Source: Dactylorhiza incarnata
Taxonomy: Eukaryota > Streptophyta > Magnoliopsida > Asparagales > Orchidaceae
NCBI GenBank assembly: GCA_033032865.1
Contig: JAWHQI010000239.1
Location: forward strand, 3,382,001-3,446,000
Direction of reading: 5' to 3'
DNA length: 64,000 bases
The notes under the pieces are model-generated. The model saw nothing but the letters and a program-made list of their open reading frames with translations. It ran no database searches and had not been told where the DNA came from. Shown piece after piece: positions 30,123-41,640 of the stretch. Made by a program: the position numbers and the translations under genes. The stretch's first letter is position 1; every line of letters begins with the position of its first letter.

Positions 30123-32085
30123 TTCCTTCCTATAGGAACTCCCATTCTTCCAGTGACCATATATACTTTCATGGTCATACCTGTTGGAAGGGAGTAACAC
30201 CTTTTGAAAGGTGGTTTGAGGCTTAGCCTTACCCCTGCTTTTATCTCCACTCCGTTATCCTACTTCCATATTATTGAATCCTAGTCCTCTCCTATTGGTT
30301 TGATAGGAGAAGGTGTCTATAATGGGAAGTACAGATTTGGGCTTGGAGAATTGAGCCACCATGCTCTTTTCTTTCACAAGCTTCTCCTCAAGGTCCTTGA
30401 TGACCTTGTTCTTCAGGGATATGGTGCTCAGATGGGTGATTGTTATCCCTTTCAGATGGCTAATTTCCATATACATCTGACTCATCTTGGTAGATGATTC
30501 GTTGTATTCTTGTTTTTCCATCTTAAGGGAACCAGTCTCTTGGGCTGGCCTTTTGACTAGCTTTTTGCTCTTTTTCAGAGCTTCCAAGAGAGCACCATAT
30601 CTGTCAATCAATTGATTGACGTCTTCTTCAAATTCTGAATCACTTCTATCAATTGATGACAGGATTTCAGTATCTGGACCAGTCTCATAATCAGAAGAGG
30701 AATTTAAGAGAATTAATACCTGTTCATTTTCAGAGATTTTCTGATTGTCCTCCTCATCAATGAAGGCCAAGAGGCCTTGCTGAACCCTGTCCTATTCATC
30801 CTCCTCTAAATAATTGTCTGAGTGTGAAAGATGGGCCTTTATTCCAGTTCTGGAAAAAATATAATCATCTTCCTTTTCTGTTGCAAATAGCCCAATATAG
30901 GCTTCCACTTTAGCATCTGAATCTGAGGATGAGGAGTCAGACTCACTCCAGCTTTTTCCTTTCTTTGCAAGGAAGGATTTTTCACCCTTCCTATCCCTTT
31001 GGTGGTGATGCTTCTTATCACCCTTCTCCTTTCTTTTGCCTGGACAGTCAGCTATGACATGTCCAGGCTTACTGCAGCAATATCAAATAATGTTATTAGA
31101 AACATGTTTACTAGATTTAGAATCATACTTGTCACCCTTTGGGTGCTGCTTTTTCAGATTTGTTGTAATCCTTTTTGAAGTGTGAGGAGGAGGTGGGTTT
31201 GTTCTTCCACTGCTTTCTCCTCATCATCTTCTTGAACTTCCTTGAGAAGGCAGCAAACTCTTCATCAGAGGAAGAGCTATCTGAGGTGCTGATTTCAGAT
31301 TTCTCAGATTCAACAATTCTCCTTGGAGGAGATACCATCCTTCCCTTGTTCTTCTTGGAGCTTTCTACCTTGAGAGCCACAGATCTTTCCTTTGAGTGAG
31401 CCCTTGAGGAAGTGTCCTCTTCCTTTCTAGCAGATAACTGCATCTCATAAGAGAGCAGCTTACCAAATAATGTGAGAGTGGGAGTTTCATCTAGTTTGGC
31501 CACCTCCCTTATGGCACAAATATTTGTGTCCCAATCTCTAGTTAGAGATCTAAGGAACTTGTCATTCAGCTCATAATCACTGAAAACTCTCTCATAGGTT
31601 CTCAGCTCATTGACTATTCTGAAGAACCTCTCATAGCACATTGAGATGCTCTCCTGGCTGAGATGTCTGAAGGCTTCATATTCTTAATTGAGGAGTGACT
31701 TCCTATCATCCCTCACTTCTGATGTTCCTTCCATATATACTACTAATGTGTCCCACATTTCCTTGGCAGTAGTGCAGTGTACTAAGTTTTGAAATGTGGA
31801 ATCATCAATAGCATTGACTATGATGTTCTGGCCTCTTTTGTCCATAGTGAACAGAATGAGTTCATCCTTGGTTAAATCATTGAAAGGCTTGGTCACTCTT
31901 CTGGTTGGATCTATTTTAGAGGCTGTTTGGAAGGTAAAGGGGCCTTCCTTGACAGTAACATAAATCCTAGGGTCAGATGCTTCCATAAACAGTCTAACCC
32001 TCTGCTTCTATATGCCTTAATTAGCTTTGTTGTATATGGGCAGCTTCATGGAGCCCATCTCCTTCTGCATTCCATTGGAGGCCAT
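30123..32085 (-). pseudogene. gag: SIRE-like Gag of element C, decayed
   Basis: Close relative of the gag of element A, starting at the ATG at 32085 (ATGGCCTCC). The capsid part (MEASDPRIYVTVKEGPFTFQ, AKEMWDTLVVYMEG) is followed by an in-frame stop at 31684. Reading resumes (MCYERFFRIVNELRTYER) to the first zinc knuckle, whose first Cys codon is TGA and whose second residue pattern is altered (YCCSKPGHVIADC). A frameshift precedes the coiled-coil region (LLEALKKSKKLVKRPAQE, VIKDLEEKLVKEKSM, FSYQTNRRGLGF). The copy is cut at its lower end by solo LTR F and, 12 bp further, by element A. Confidence 0.88.
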
Positions 32086-32154
32086 TGGTTACAGATTTTA
32101 ATACTTAACCTTGTAGGATCTGGTCAGACAGTTATGTCTTTCTTGACCAACCTA

Positions 32155-32166
32155 GCTCTGATACCA
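32155..32166 (-). other. Primer-binding site of element C
   Basis: TGGTATCAGAGC on the minus strand, two bases from the LTR end. Confidence 0.9.
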
Positions 32167-32354
32167 CTTGATAGTTTATATAGGGTATAGTCTTAGATGC
32201 CTAGAGGGGGGGGGTGAATAGGTTTCTTTTATTTTAGGCTAGTTGTTTTCTTAGTATAGGTTAGTTAGTTATCAAGCACAGAAAACACTCAAGGATTTAA
32301 AGAGGTTCCTCAAGACAGGGTGCCTTGAGTAGTCCTCTTTCCCCCTTCACCTTT

Positions 32355-32600
32355 CTAACACTAAGTTAGACAAGGCCCAACTTCTCCAAACTCAGCTCCA
32401 AGAGCCTACAACACCGATCCCTCAGGATCTCTCAGGTTTTCCCAAACCCTACCTCAGGCAGAACTGCCCTACAATCTCAGAACTATTAAGTTCCTACACA
32501 GTCAGGAAAAGATGCCCTACAAGCTCAGAACTATTAAGTTCCTACACACTCAGGCAAAGATGCCCTACAAGCTCAAAACTATTATGTTCCTACATGAGTA
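32355..32600 (-). repeat. Hairpin array in the R-U5 of element C
   Basis: Units include CTAAC/GTTAG, AGCTC/GAGC, GATCC/GGATC, GGCA/TGCC (twice) and GAACT/AGTTC, separated by a CCTACA-CTCAG linker. Same layout as in element A with different stems and fewer units. Confidence 0.75.
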
Positions 32601-33044
32601 TTAGGGTGGAATTATAATCAGAAGATAAGAGATAATGATCTTCAGCTTCTGAACAGCTGTTGTTGCAGTCTTGAATCAGGGAGGAATAGAAATGCCTCAA
32701 CCTGATTCTTCTTGACCCTTTTCTTCAGATGAAGGACTGGATAAGCTTGCTCTTTCTTGAGTTGAACACCAAGAGCAAACACTTCTCTCCTTGCATCCAC
32801 TGGTAATCAGAAAGTGAAGCTTCTTGGCTGCCGACAATGGAATAGTAATCTTCTTTTCTTTTTTGTGTGATGGAGAGTAAATGTGTGAAGAATAAGTTAT
32901 ACAAAGCCCTAACTTATCCTTGTATACCCAGATCGTCTTCAACGGCTCTTAGCTGCCCTTCTCACAGGTATGGGAATGATTGGTGGACCCTAAGAACCCT
33001 TTTTGCAACTTGCCCCAACAGCAAAACACGCCAGATCACTTTTG

Positions 33045-33215
33045 AAGTTGTCTCAGCGGTTGGACTGAGATGACCTGCTGTCTCAGCGGCTACTTCTATC
33101 TGCAGCTCAGCAGGTTAAACACCTTATCAGCGGCTCTTGACCTTGTCTCAGCGGTTCAGGTGAGATAGAGAGCTCGTCTCAGCAGTTCAGTTGAGACTGA
33201 GAGCTGGTCTCAGCT
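33045..33215. repeat. GTCTCAGCGG / CTGAGA inverted repeats in the U3 of element C
   Basis: Five or six copies of GTCTCAGCGGTT with adjacent reverse partners, for example TCTCAG...CTGAGA around 33050-33070. They replace the TCGA palindromes found in the same place in element A. Confidence 0.7.
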
Positions 33216-33375
33216 GTTTAGACAGCAGGCCTACTGAACATACATCACACCATGATATGAACTATTCCTGCATGATCATTAAGCACAAGGGGGTTTATAA
33301 AATACAACTTGCACTTAGCATTGAGTGTGTGGCTTCATCAAATTAAGGAAAACATTGAGGGTTATTTTCCCAACA

Positions 33376-34001
33376 GACCCTATTGCTAATGCGGGTGAGA
33401 CCGCTGCAGCTTTGCTTGCGCGCATGAATCCAGCCGTGCGAGTAGAGCGAGATGCCGCACGGCTTCACATCATTATTAACCATCTTCATCATAGTATTAA
33501 TCAAATGCATGGTACTGTCCTTCAAGTCGGTGATCATGTCACGTGACTTCACCGAGAAGATGCTCCTCCAAATGATTCCCGCCAGTAATGAGCGGTTTAA
33601 ACAACATTTGTAATATTTTTTTATTCGGTCCTTTGGACAACTTAAACATTGAATTCATGTTTGTGATATACGACTCGTTCTGTAGACCGCACGGTCTGTC
33701 TATTTGGGTGCTTATGTAAGACGCCATTTTTTTCTTTCAAATACCCGGGTTTTATGCCCAAAATCGCCGCATTGCGGTGACAACCTCACTCGGGAAGGTC
33801 GCCACTACAAAATGTCGATCCTGCCGGCCATATCGATCACCACAGAAGAAAAGAACAAATAGAAGTTCAAGTCCACAATCACATGCTATATATAATAAAT
33901 GTCCACATGCTATAACTGAAATAACAAAGGTTACAATAATAAAGGGCTCATGCCCTGTACATCATGTCCTCACAACAAGATCACTTGCGGAAGCTAACTA
34001 C
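33376..34001. other. Host sequence of element D, left side; possible CACTA end at 33803
   Basis: No recognisable gene. A minus-strand frame of 62 codons (33727-33539, MASYISTQIDRPCGLQ) has no known relatives that I can name. CACTACAAAATGTCG at 33803 has the form of a CACTA terminus. It could be one end of a disrupted element that resumes at 51781, but no matching opposite end was found. Confidence 0.35.
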
Positions 34002-34189
34002 TGTTAGTAATGGAACGTTCACCTAGAGGGGGGTGTTAGGTGATCTGGGTTCTTTTAAAACTATTTGCGCGAGTTTCGAATATTCAAGCACAGCACAAAA
34101 ATATCGCACAAATAAACACAGATGAAACACGCCAGACGACACAAGATCTATAGAGGTTCCTCAAGATGAGGAGTCTTGAGTAGTCCTCT

Positions 34190-34590
34190 GTCCCTCTGCG
34201 CCTACCCAGCAGTGTGCTAGGATCGGCAAACGACGCCAAAAACTTCAGGCCCTCAAGCCTTACAACACGGACCCGCAAGTCCAACAGCCTAGGCCCACAA
34301 GCCCCTACTGCCTCCGAGCCCGCAAGCTCGACACTCAGGCCTTTAAGCCCTACACAACACAGACCCGCAAGTCCTATTCCTATAGCCTAGGACCGCAAGC
34401 CCCTACTGCGCCCGAGCGCTCAAGCTCGACAAGATCGGACCCGCAAGTCCACTACCCTGGCCCTAAAGCCACACAGCTCTCCAGCCCTCAAGCTAGACGG
34501 TGTCGGACCCGCAAGTCCACTGCCCTGTCCCTCAAGCCTCACAGCTCTCCAGCCCTCAAGCTAGACAAATAGGCTCGCAAGCCTTACAAG
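34190..34590 (-). repeat. Hairpin array with covarying stems, element D
   Basis: Fifteen or more units of the form stem - CCGCAA, CCTCAA or CTTTAA loop - stem. Stems include GGAC/GTCC, GAGC/GCTC, AGGC/GCCT, TGGC/GCCA, AGC/GCT and AGGCT/AGCCT. The loop core is nearly constant (C-C-N-C-A-A) while stems vary in a complementary way. The 5' LTR copy is at about 50285-50610. Confidence 0.8.
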
Positions 34591-34891
34591 AATTTACAGT
34601 ACAAAAACAACTGCTTCTCCTGCCGGATGAAGATTGGCAACTTTAGCCTGTTAATGATCTGCTTCTTAAGGTTGAAGAAGATGCTTTTGAATCAGATCTT
34701 GAGCGCACAGTTCTTCTTCAATATTCAATATTTACTTAGCCTGATGAGGATTGGCTTCTTATCAATCGATGGGGATGACTGCTTCTTCTTTTTCACTTTC
34801 TTTCTTGCGCCGCTTTTTCTCTTCTATTTTCTGTATGCGCAAGTTCTTTCTAATTGATCGATTGATACCGCATTAGGGCAACCTCTTATCT

Positions 34892-34899
34892 CTTTTATA
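34892..34899 (-). promoter_or_regulatory. TATA box of the 3' LTR of element D
   Basis: TATAAAAG on the minus strand. The equivalent in the 5' LTR (50899-50906) reads TATAAAAT. Confidence 0.6.
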
Positions 34900-35039
34900 A
34901 GACTGTGAGGTCCCCAACGGTCTTCTGAAAAAGTTCCTTAAGTATCAGACTCTCCTTTCCTTAAGAGCACGCGCTGATTACACAATCAGGCGGCGACATT
35001 AAATGCTGACAGCGCGTCCGCAACTTTTGAATCTGTCTC

Positions 35040-35710
35040 GATGATATTTCCATTGTTACGACGACATGGATGATATCTCGACGACAGGACTTTGTCGATG
35101 CCTTACGCCTTGTTAGATCTTCAATTCTTCTTGCTTCTACCTATGATACTGGTATCTCGACGATACGAGACATTCTGGCGCTTCTGCATATACGACGATA
35201 TGCTATCTCTGACTGTGTCATCGTAATCACCTTGTTCTCTCGACGACATGAGTGATAACATGTCGACAGATCATATTTTAGCAGCTGCTTGTCTTCAGCT
35301 GTCCTTCTTTAGTCTTCTTGATGACATGCCTTCTTTACGACGATGATCAACGCCATCAGTCATACTTAGCCTTTTCAGTGACAAGGCTTCTTCACGACGA
35401 TGTATGTTCTTCTCGACGACAAGGCCACTTTGGTGAAGTCGACGATACCGCATCTTCTCTGCGTTCGATGATCTTGCCGAGTCTCAGCGGTCGACTGACT
35501 CGCCAAGTCTCAGCGGTCTACGATCTTCCTTCTGAGTTCGACGAACACGCCAAGTCTCAGCGGTCATCGATCTTCCTTCTGAGGTCGACGATCTTCCTTC
35601 TGCGTTCGACGAACACGCCAACTCTCAGCGATCGACAAACTCGCCAATTCTCAGCGTTCGACGAACTTCATTCTTCGTTTGACGAACTTTCTTCTGCGTT
35701 CGACGAATCT
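35040..35710. repeat. TCTCGACGA and TTCGACGAA arrays in the U3 of element D
   Basis: Two zones: about ten copies of (TCT)CGACGA(T/C) in 35040-35430, then (CTGCG)TTCGACGAAC and CAGCGGTCGAC copies in 35460-35710. The second zone closely resembles the array in the LTR of A. The 5' LTR copy lost part of it (51470-51670). Confidence 0.85.
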
Positions 35711-35825
35711 TGTTCTACTAATTTCCTGAGATTTATAAGCTAGAGAAGCGATCAAATACAAAGTGAAGTTTTCTTGACTTGGTGACTTCTTCCAATCAGG
35801 AATCATGTGGGCAAGATTCCCAACA

Positions 35826-35838
35826 ATCTCCCCCTATT
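35826..35838 (-). other. Polypurine tract of element D
   Basis: The minus strand reads AATAGGGGGAGAT directly before the 3' LTR. Confidence 0.85.
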
Positions 35839-36154
35839 TGAAGAAGTCAGAATCTCAATTCAAGACTACTTTCATTTGACAACAAATATTATAATCTTAA
35901 CTTTTGAGCATGTAAGATTGTACTTATCTTTGCTGAACTCTTTGAGTACATCAAGCTTGTAGCTCCCCCTTGATTTGATGTCTCTTCTTTTATGGCTCCC
36001 CCTACTTCTTTGCTCCCCATATCTTTGAGGTCTTCTTGAGCATCTTGTCTTGAACATTTGATGTGATGCCCTTTCTCCCCCTTTCTGACTTCTTTTCTGG
36101 AGCTCTTCTTTGAGTAGACAATAGTCCAAGCTCCCCCTTGCTCGGTCACAGTTC

Positions 36155-36606
36155 ATTCAAATCCTGTGAGATTTTCTAACCAAGTATCTGATCTCAATAT
36201 GCTTAGTTCTGCTGTGAAAGACAAGGTTCTTAGCAATTGAGATTGCACTTGAAGAGTCACAAAACAGGGGTGTTTTGGTCATCTTTAGGTTGTAGTCTTC
36301 AAGTTGATGTTTGATCCATAGCAGTTGGGCACAGTAGCTCCCAGCAGAGATATACTATGATTCTGCTGTTGAGATTATTACACTAGTTTGCTTCTTACTG
36401 CTCCAAGAGATCAGTCTTCCACCAAGGAATTGACATGTCCCAGATGTACTCTTCCTGTCTTCCTTGCACCCTGCATAATCTGCATCTGAATAGCCAGTTA
36501 GTTCACATCCATTGTTCCTAGGGTACCATAGGCCAATATGTGATGTACCCTTTAGATATCTTAAGATTCTCTTGACAGAGACATGATGAGATTCCTTAAG
36601 ATTCAC
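36155..36606 (-). pseudogene. copia RNase H of element D
   Basis: Minus-strand order: HHVSVKRILRYLKGTSHIG, GYSDADYAGCKEDRKSTSG with the first catalytic Asp, WSSKKQTSVIISTAES, then an in-frame TAG (one or two base changes from Glu in AESEY). The same frame continues (YISAGSYCAQLLWI, LFCDSSSAISIAKN, RTKHIEIRYLVR). It would degrade RNA in the RNA-DNA hybrid during reverse transcription. Confidence 0.88.
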
Positions 36607-37850
36607 CTGATATCTAGCACAGACACATGTGCAAACATTATGTCAGGCCTACTTGCAGTTAGATAGAGCAAGGATCCAATCTTGCATCTGTACTTGGTTT
36701 CATCAAAGGGTATGCCCTTCTCATCCTTGTCCAGAGACACATTGGTTCCCATTGGAGTCTTCATTGAAAAGGCACTCTCCAATCCAAATTTCTTGACTAG
36801 CTCCCTAGTGAACTTTGTCTGGGAGATGAATATACCATCTTCAGATTGTTTCACTTGGAGACCTAGAAAGTATTTGAGCTCACCCATACTGGTCATCTCA
36901 AACTTTCCCTGCATCAAGTTGGCAAACTTTTTGCAGAGATTGTTATCTATAGAGCCAAAGATGATGTCATCCACATAGATCTGCACTAGCAAGATCTTGA
37001 CCTTCACTTCCCTTAGGAACAATGTCTTATCAATCTTTCCCCTTGAGAACTTGTTCTCAATTAGAAAGCTTGATAGAGTTTTATACCAGGCCCTAGGTGC
37101 CTGTTTTAAGCCATAAAGGGCTTTTCTAAGAAAATAAACATAATCAGGGTGAGTAGGATCTACAAAACCTGAGGGTTGCTCTACATATACCTCCTCTTTA
37201 AGGTCACCATTTAGGAAGGCTGACTTCACATCCATCTAGTAGACCTTGAAACCTTGGTATGCTGCATAGGCTAGAAACAGTCTTATTGCTTCCAGTCTGG
37301 CTACTGGAGCAAATGTCTGATCAAAATCAATCCCTTCCTCTTGTCTGTAGCCTTTTGCCACTAGCCTTGCTTTATTCTTGATGATGATTCCATTTTCTAT
37401 AGACCCATTTAGTTCCTATGATATTCTGTCCTTGGGGTCTTGGAACCAGTTTCCAAACCTTGCATCTCTCAAACTAGTTCAGTTTCTCCTGCATTGCAGC
37501 AATCCAAAATGGATCCTGATTTGCATCCTCAAATTTCTTGGGTTCAATTTAAGAGAGAAAACTTAGGTACAATGCTTCATTTGCAGCTCTGCTCCTTGTC
37601 ACACACCTTGATTGTCATTTCCTATTATCTGCTTTTGGTGATGATCTCTTACTTGTCTCAAGGCAACTGGTACTATTCTGGGCACTTCTGCATTAGCAAC
37701 TTCTTCAGGTTGCATTTCTTCAGTCGTTTCTGAACTTTCTGCAGGTTCTTCCTCGATTTCAACTATCACTGACTGATTCTTATCTCTGAGTGAAGTGTCA
37801 GTATTGTTTTCAATTGATAACTTCTCTATTCTCTCCACTGTACCTGCATT
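36603..37850 (-). pseudogene. copia reverse transcriptase of element D
   Basis: Below a Glu-rich integrase-RT linker (37853-37599) the frame shows [20 protein letters not shown], a TAG at the conserved Gln, then [43 protein letters not shown] with the intact YVDD active site (about 36980), [19 protein letters not shown] and [16 protein letters not shown]. These motifs match the SIRE/Maximus lineage. The stop before MDVKSAF and frame breaks in 37240-37600 make it inactive. Confidence 0.9.
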
Positions 37851-37852
37851 CA

Positions 37853-38863
37853 CTAGAGAACTAGACCAGCCCTTATGTATAAGGCTAGTCTCACAAATAC
37901 CACATGAACAGATTCTTCCACTGCTTGGTTATTGATGTTGTACACTTTATAGGCCTTGCTATGAGAGTTGTAGCCAACAAAAATACCCTCACTGCTTTTC
38001 TCAGCAAACTTAGTTAGCTTGGATTTCCCATTATTATGGACATAACATTTGCTACCAAAGATCCTAAAGTAGGATAAGGTTAGTTTTCTGCCCTTCATTA
38101 ACTCATAGGGAGTTTTTTTGTGATCTTTGATGATGGAAGCCCTGTTTATCATATGACAAGCTGTATTGACAGCCTTTGCCCAGAAGTATTCTGGTAGAGA
38201 GGAGTCACTTAGCCTTATCCTACTAGCCTCTATCAAGGTTCTGTTCTTCCTTTCAGCAACCCCATTCTGTTGAGGTGTTCTGGGTGAGGAGAATTCTTGG
38301 GAAATACCTAGTTCTTGGTAGAATTCTGTCATGGCCCCTGACTAAAATTCTGTCCCATGGTCACTTCTGAGTTTGACCACAGTACAGTCCATCTCATTCT
38401 GGATCTGCCTGACAAATTTTTTCAAGATATTTAGGGTATCTGACTTCTTTTTAAGGAAGAATACCCAAGTGAACCTTGAATAATCATCAACAACTACAAG
38501 GGTGTAGGCCTTCCCTCCTAAGCTATGAACTGACATAGGACCACACAACTCCAGGTGCAGTAGAAATAAGCACCTAGTGGACTCTTTGTTAGATATGCTT
38601 TTAAAGCTGGTCCTAGTCTGCTTTCCAAGTTAGCAAGCTTGACATGGACCATCTTTGATGCACTTAATATCAGGTCCATTTCTAACTAGGTTTTGTGAGA
38701 AAAGCTTGCCTATTGTCTTATAGTTGATGTGTGCAAGTCTCTTGTGCCATTGAACACAGAGATCCTCTTTACCATCAGACACAAGACATATGGGCATGGA
38801 AGAATTTGTATAGAGAAAATTTAAACAATAAATATTCCCACTCCTAGTGCCAGTTAAGGTAGC
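37853..38863 (-). pseudogene. copia integrase of element D
   Basis: A decayed GAG-pre-integrase zinc region (CPA... near 38640, with a stop after CQAC) is followed by GPMSVHSLGGKAYTLVVVDD, FTWVFFLKKKSDTLNILKKF and LRSDHGTEF with the second catalytic Asp. A stop comes at 38342, then TPQQNGVAERKNRTLIEASR with the catalytic Glu, EYFWAKAVNTACHMINR and FGSKCYVHNNGKSKL. The cDNA-inserting enzyme is therefore recognisable throughout but interrupted at least twice. Confidence 0.88.
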
Positions 38864-38864
38864 C

Positions 38865-39185
38865 TCAGAATCTTAAGGACTTCTTAATTAGACACTTGTC
38901 CTTGTGGAATGTAATAACAAAGCCTAAGTCACAGAGTTGACTTATGCTTATGAGATTGTGTTTCAATCCCTCCACATAAGCCACCCTTTTGATGGTAACT
39001 AACCCATTTGAGATGCTGTCATAGCCCCTATTCACTCCCTTTTCTAAGCAACCAAAGATCACAGTTGGTCCATTCTCCACAGGGGTGAACTCTTTCAAGT
39101 ACCTTCTGACTCCAGTCATGTGCCTGGAGCAGCCATTGTCCAAATACCAAATTGGAGATTGGTTGGCATTTGGACCTACCTGCAA
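38865..39185 (-). pseudogene. copia protease of element D with altered active site
   Basis: IWYLDNGCSRHMTGVRRYL: the Asp-Ser-Gly triplet has become Asp-Asn-Gly. The rest of the domain is open (VIFGCLEKGVNRGY, VEGLKHNLISISQLCD), and a nonsense codon follows LRF. The Ser to Asn change alone would be expected to damage the enzyme. Confidence 0.85.
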
Positions 39186-41198
39186 GACAAATTACTTCCC
39201 CTTAGGTACCCAATATGGATTGGGTCCTCGGTTTCTTTTAGGTTGGTATAAAGGAACACTAAACCTTGGAGGGTTCTGCACTCTCTTTGCATTGAGCTCT
39301 GTTGGGTTGAACCAACAGTCCAAGGCAAAGTGGCCTACTTTCCTACAGCACCAGAATTCATGTCTGTTGTATCTTCTCTTCTGCTTCACCATCTGAGTAG
39401 GGTGGCAGTGTTGATGAGCAGAAGAGCATGCTTCTTGCCTAACAGATCTTGGGTGAACCTCATATGTGTGAGTTTGGGGTGGAATTGGTCTCACCACATT
39501 TTGATTCACCTTCTTGGGAACAGGCTTTGTAGGAACAACATTTCCCTTACTCTTAATTGTTGTTGCTGCAGGTTTGTGGGCTGAAGGACTTGACACCAGC
39601 ACCTTCTTGTAGGAAGGTTTAGCTTCAGAATCTTTCCCCTTAACTGTCTCCTAAATTAAAACTAACACCAGCTCTGAACTGTCCAGAGAAGGTATCAATG
39701 ATAGGCAGGATAGTTTTGGGCATTGAGAAGCTTGATGCAAGTTTCTTCTCAGCCAACAACATTTCCTCAAGGTCTTTGATGACCTTGTTCTTCTGTCCCA
39801 ATTCAGCATTCTTAAGCCTTATGGCTTCCTTGAATTTGTCCACTTCTTTGCTCATAGCAGACAGCTTCTCAGTTGTCTTCTGGAGCTCAGATTGAACAGG
39901 CTTCAAGGAATCTAACTCCTTGGTCTGGACTTTGAGGAGTTTCTTATAGCCCTTGAAGGCTTTCCACCAGGCTTTGTATTGCCTTATCAGTTCAGATTCA
40001 ACTTCATACTGGTATCTTGAGGCTGTGCTGTTGGCGGCAGACACATCCTCATCATCATGCAAAGAATCTGCTACTGATTTAGAATCAAAGTCAGATAGAG
40101 GAGTTCTGTTGGTTACCTTCCCAGGAGAGATGTCATCCTGGTTCCCTTCATTGATGGCCATCAATCCAATAAGTGCCTCATCCTCAGTCCAGAGGAGCTT
40201 GAGTCAGAGTCACTCAATGTTCTTGTCTTCTTGGCCACGAACCCTTTTTCAGAGTTCCTCTTGCTCCTTGAGCTTCTTCTTTCTTCATGGTTCCTTGACT
40301 CCTTCTTCTTAGAAGGGCAGTCAGCAGCCATGTAACATGTTTTGCTGTAGGAATAGCAAATAATATTATCAGAGTTGGATCTGTACCTTTCCTCCCTGGG
40401 AGTTTTGGATCTGTGACGATAGTCAGATCTTCTGGAGCTTGAGGAGGAGTTTCTGTGACTGTCCCTCCTCCTTCTGTGTATCAGCTTCCTGAATTGTTTT
40501 GAGAGGAGGGCCACCTCTCTATCAGTATCATCAGAATATGAAGAGCTATCTTCTGATTCCTCACTGCTCTCAGATCTGCTCTGAGTTGCAGAAATCTTTC
40601 CCTTGGATCTTCTGGTGCTCTCAGCCTTTAGAGCCATAGATCTGTTTCTTGATCTCACCTTTGAGCTTTCTTCTTCAGCCTTCCTGGTGTTGAGCTGAAG
40701 TTCATGTGACAGTAGCTTCCCATACAGATTTTTGGGCTCCATGATGCCCAGTTGAACCATCTCTCTGATGGCACAGATCTTGATGTCTCATTCTTTTGTG
40801 AGGGATCTGAGAAACTTGTCATTTAGATCAGAGTTGGTGAACTCTCTTTCGTAGTTTCTCAGACCATTCACTATCTTGAAAAATCTCTCATAGCAGTTGG
40901 AGATTGTTTCATTCTTGCCTTGCTTGAAGACCTCATACTCTTGGTTGAGAAGGGATTTTTTTATCATCCCTTACCTCTTCAGTACCCTCCATGTATACGA
41001 TCAGGGAGTCCCACATCTCCTTGGCCGTTTTCCAGTGAAACAGATTTTGGAGGGTTAAGTCATCTACGTCACATACAATGACATTTTGTGCCCTCTTATC
41101 TAGGCCTGCCAAGGCTAGCTCGTCCTTGGTCATTTCCTCATATTTCTTTACCACCTTCTTTGTTGGATCAATGGTGGAAGCAGTTTTAGGGATAAAGG
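39186..41198 (-). pseudogene. gag: Gag of element D, main part
   Basis: Continues the gag start at 50008 after CACTA element J. Order: KKYEEMTKDELALAGLDKR, AKEMWDSLIVYMEGTEEV, a Ser/Arg-rich linker, a first knuckle that has lost two ligands (CYSYSKTCYMAADC instead of CX2CX4HX4C), a coiled coil (ELIRQYKAWWKAFKGYKKLL, VIKDLEEMLLAEKKLAS), and a second knuckle with its first Cys changed to Phe (FWCCRKVGHFALDC), ending NPYWVPKGK before protease. Several frame changes occur (about 40930, 40760, 40164). Both RNA-binding knuckles are therefore defective. Confidence 0.88.
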
Positions 41199-41201
41199 GA
41201 C

Positions 41202-41640
41202 CACTACAACAAACTGCACTTATAGTAAGGACCTAATTCGTTACAATAAGTGCCAAAATTCGTTACAAAAACTCTTTGGTAACGAAAAAAACTTTAAGTA
41301 ACGGTCCTCCTCTAAAGCTCGACGCTAAAGGTTATTGTAACGAATGTATGCATTTCGTTACAAATAAATTAATTGTAACAAATGATACTTTCTCACCAAA
41401 AAGAGATTCTTCCTCACAATAAATTGGTCACAATAAATATTATTTCGTTACGAATGTTATTTTTTCCTCACAAAAAAATAGTTACGATTAAAACTATTTC
41501 GTTACAAATGTTTTATTTTTTCCTCACTAAAAATAAACTAAATTCGTTACAATAAAGTATAATAAATAATATTTCGTTACAATAGATTAAACAATAGTAA
41601 CGAAAAAATCGTTACATTTGTTTTCCATTCTTCTTACTAT
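41202..41640 (+). repeat. Left terminal and subterminal repeats of J
   Basis: TIR followed by about fifteen copies of TTCGTTACA, GTAACGAA or TGTAACAAAT in both orientations, the expected transposase-binding region of a CACTA element. Confidence 0.85.

Larger units (their letters stand above)
32169..33375 (-). repeat. 5' LTR of element C
   Basis: Minus-strand TGTTGGGAAAATAACC... to ...TATAAACTATCA, 1207 bp. It contains a 9-G run (32206-32214), a hairpin array and CTCAGCGG-type repeats. The 3' LTR of C is not in the window. Confidence 0.88.
34002..35825 (-). repeat. 3' LTR of element D
   Basis: 1824 bp; + strand TGTTAGTAATGG... to ...GATTCCCAACA. It has a 6-G run, a hairpin array, a TATA box (34892-34899) and a TCGA palindrome array. 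Confidence 0.92.

Noticed and set aside
33803..33820. Confident call of a fourth CACTA element
   Set aside because: Only one end of 12-14 bp fits and no subterminal repeats or partner end are visible; kept only as a low-confidence note.
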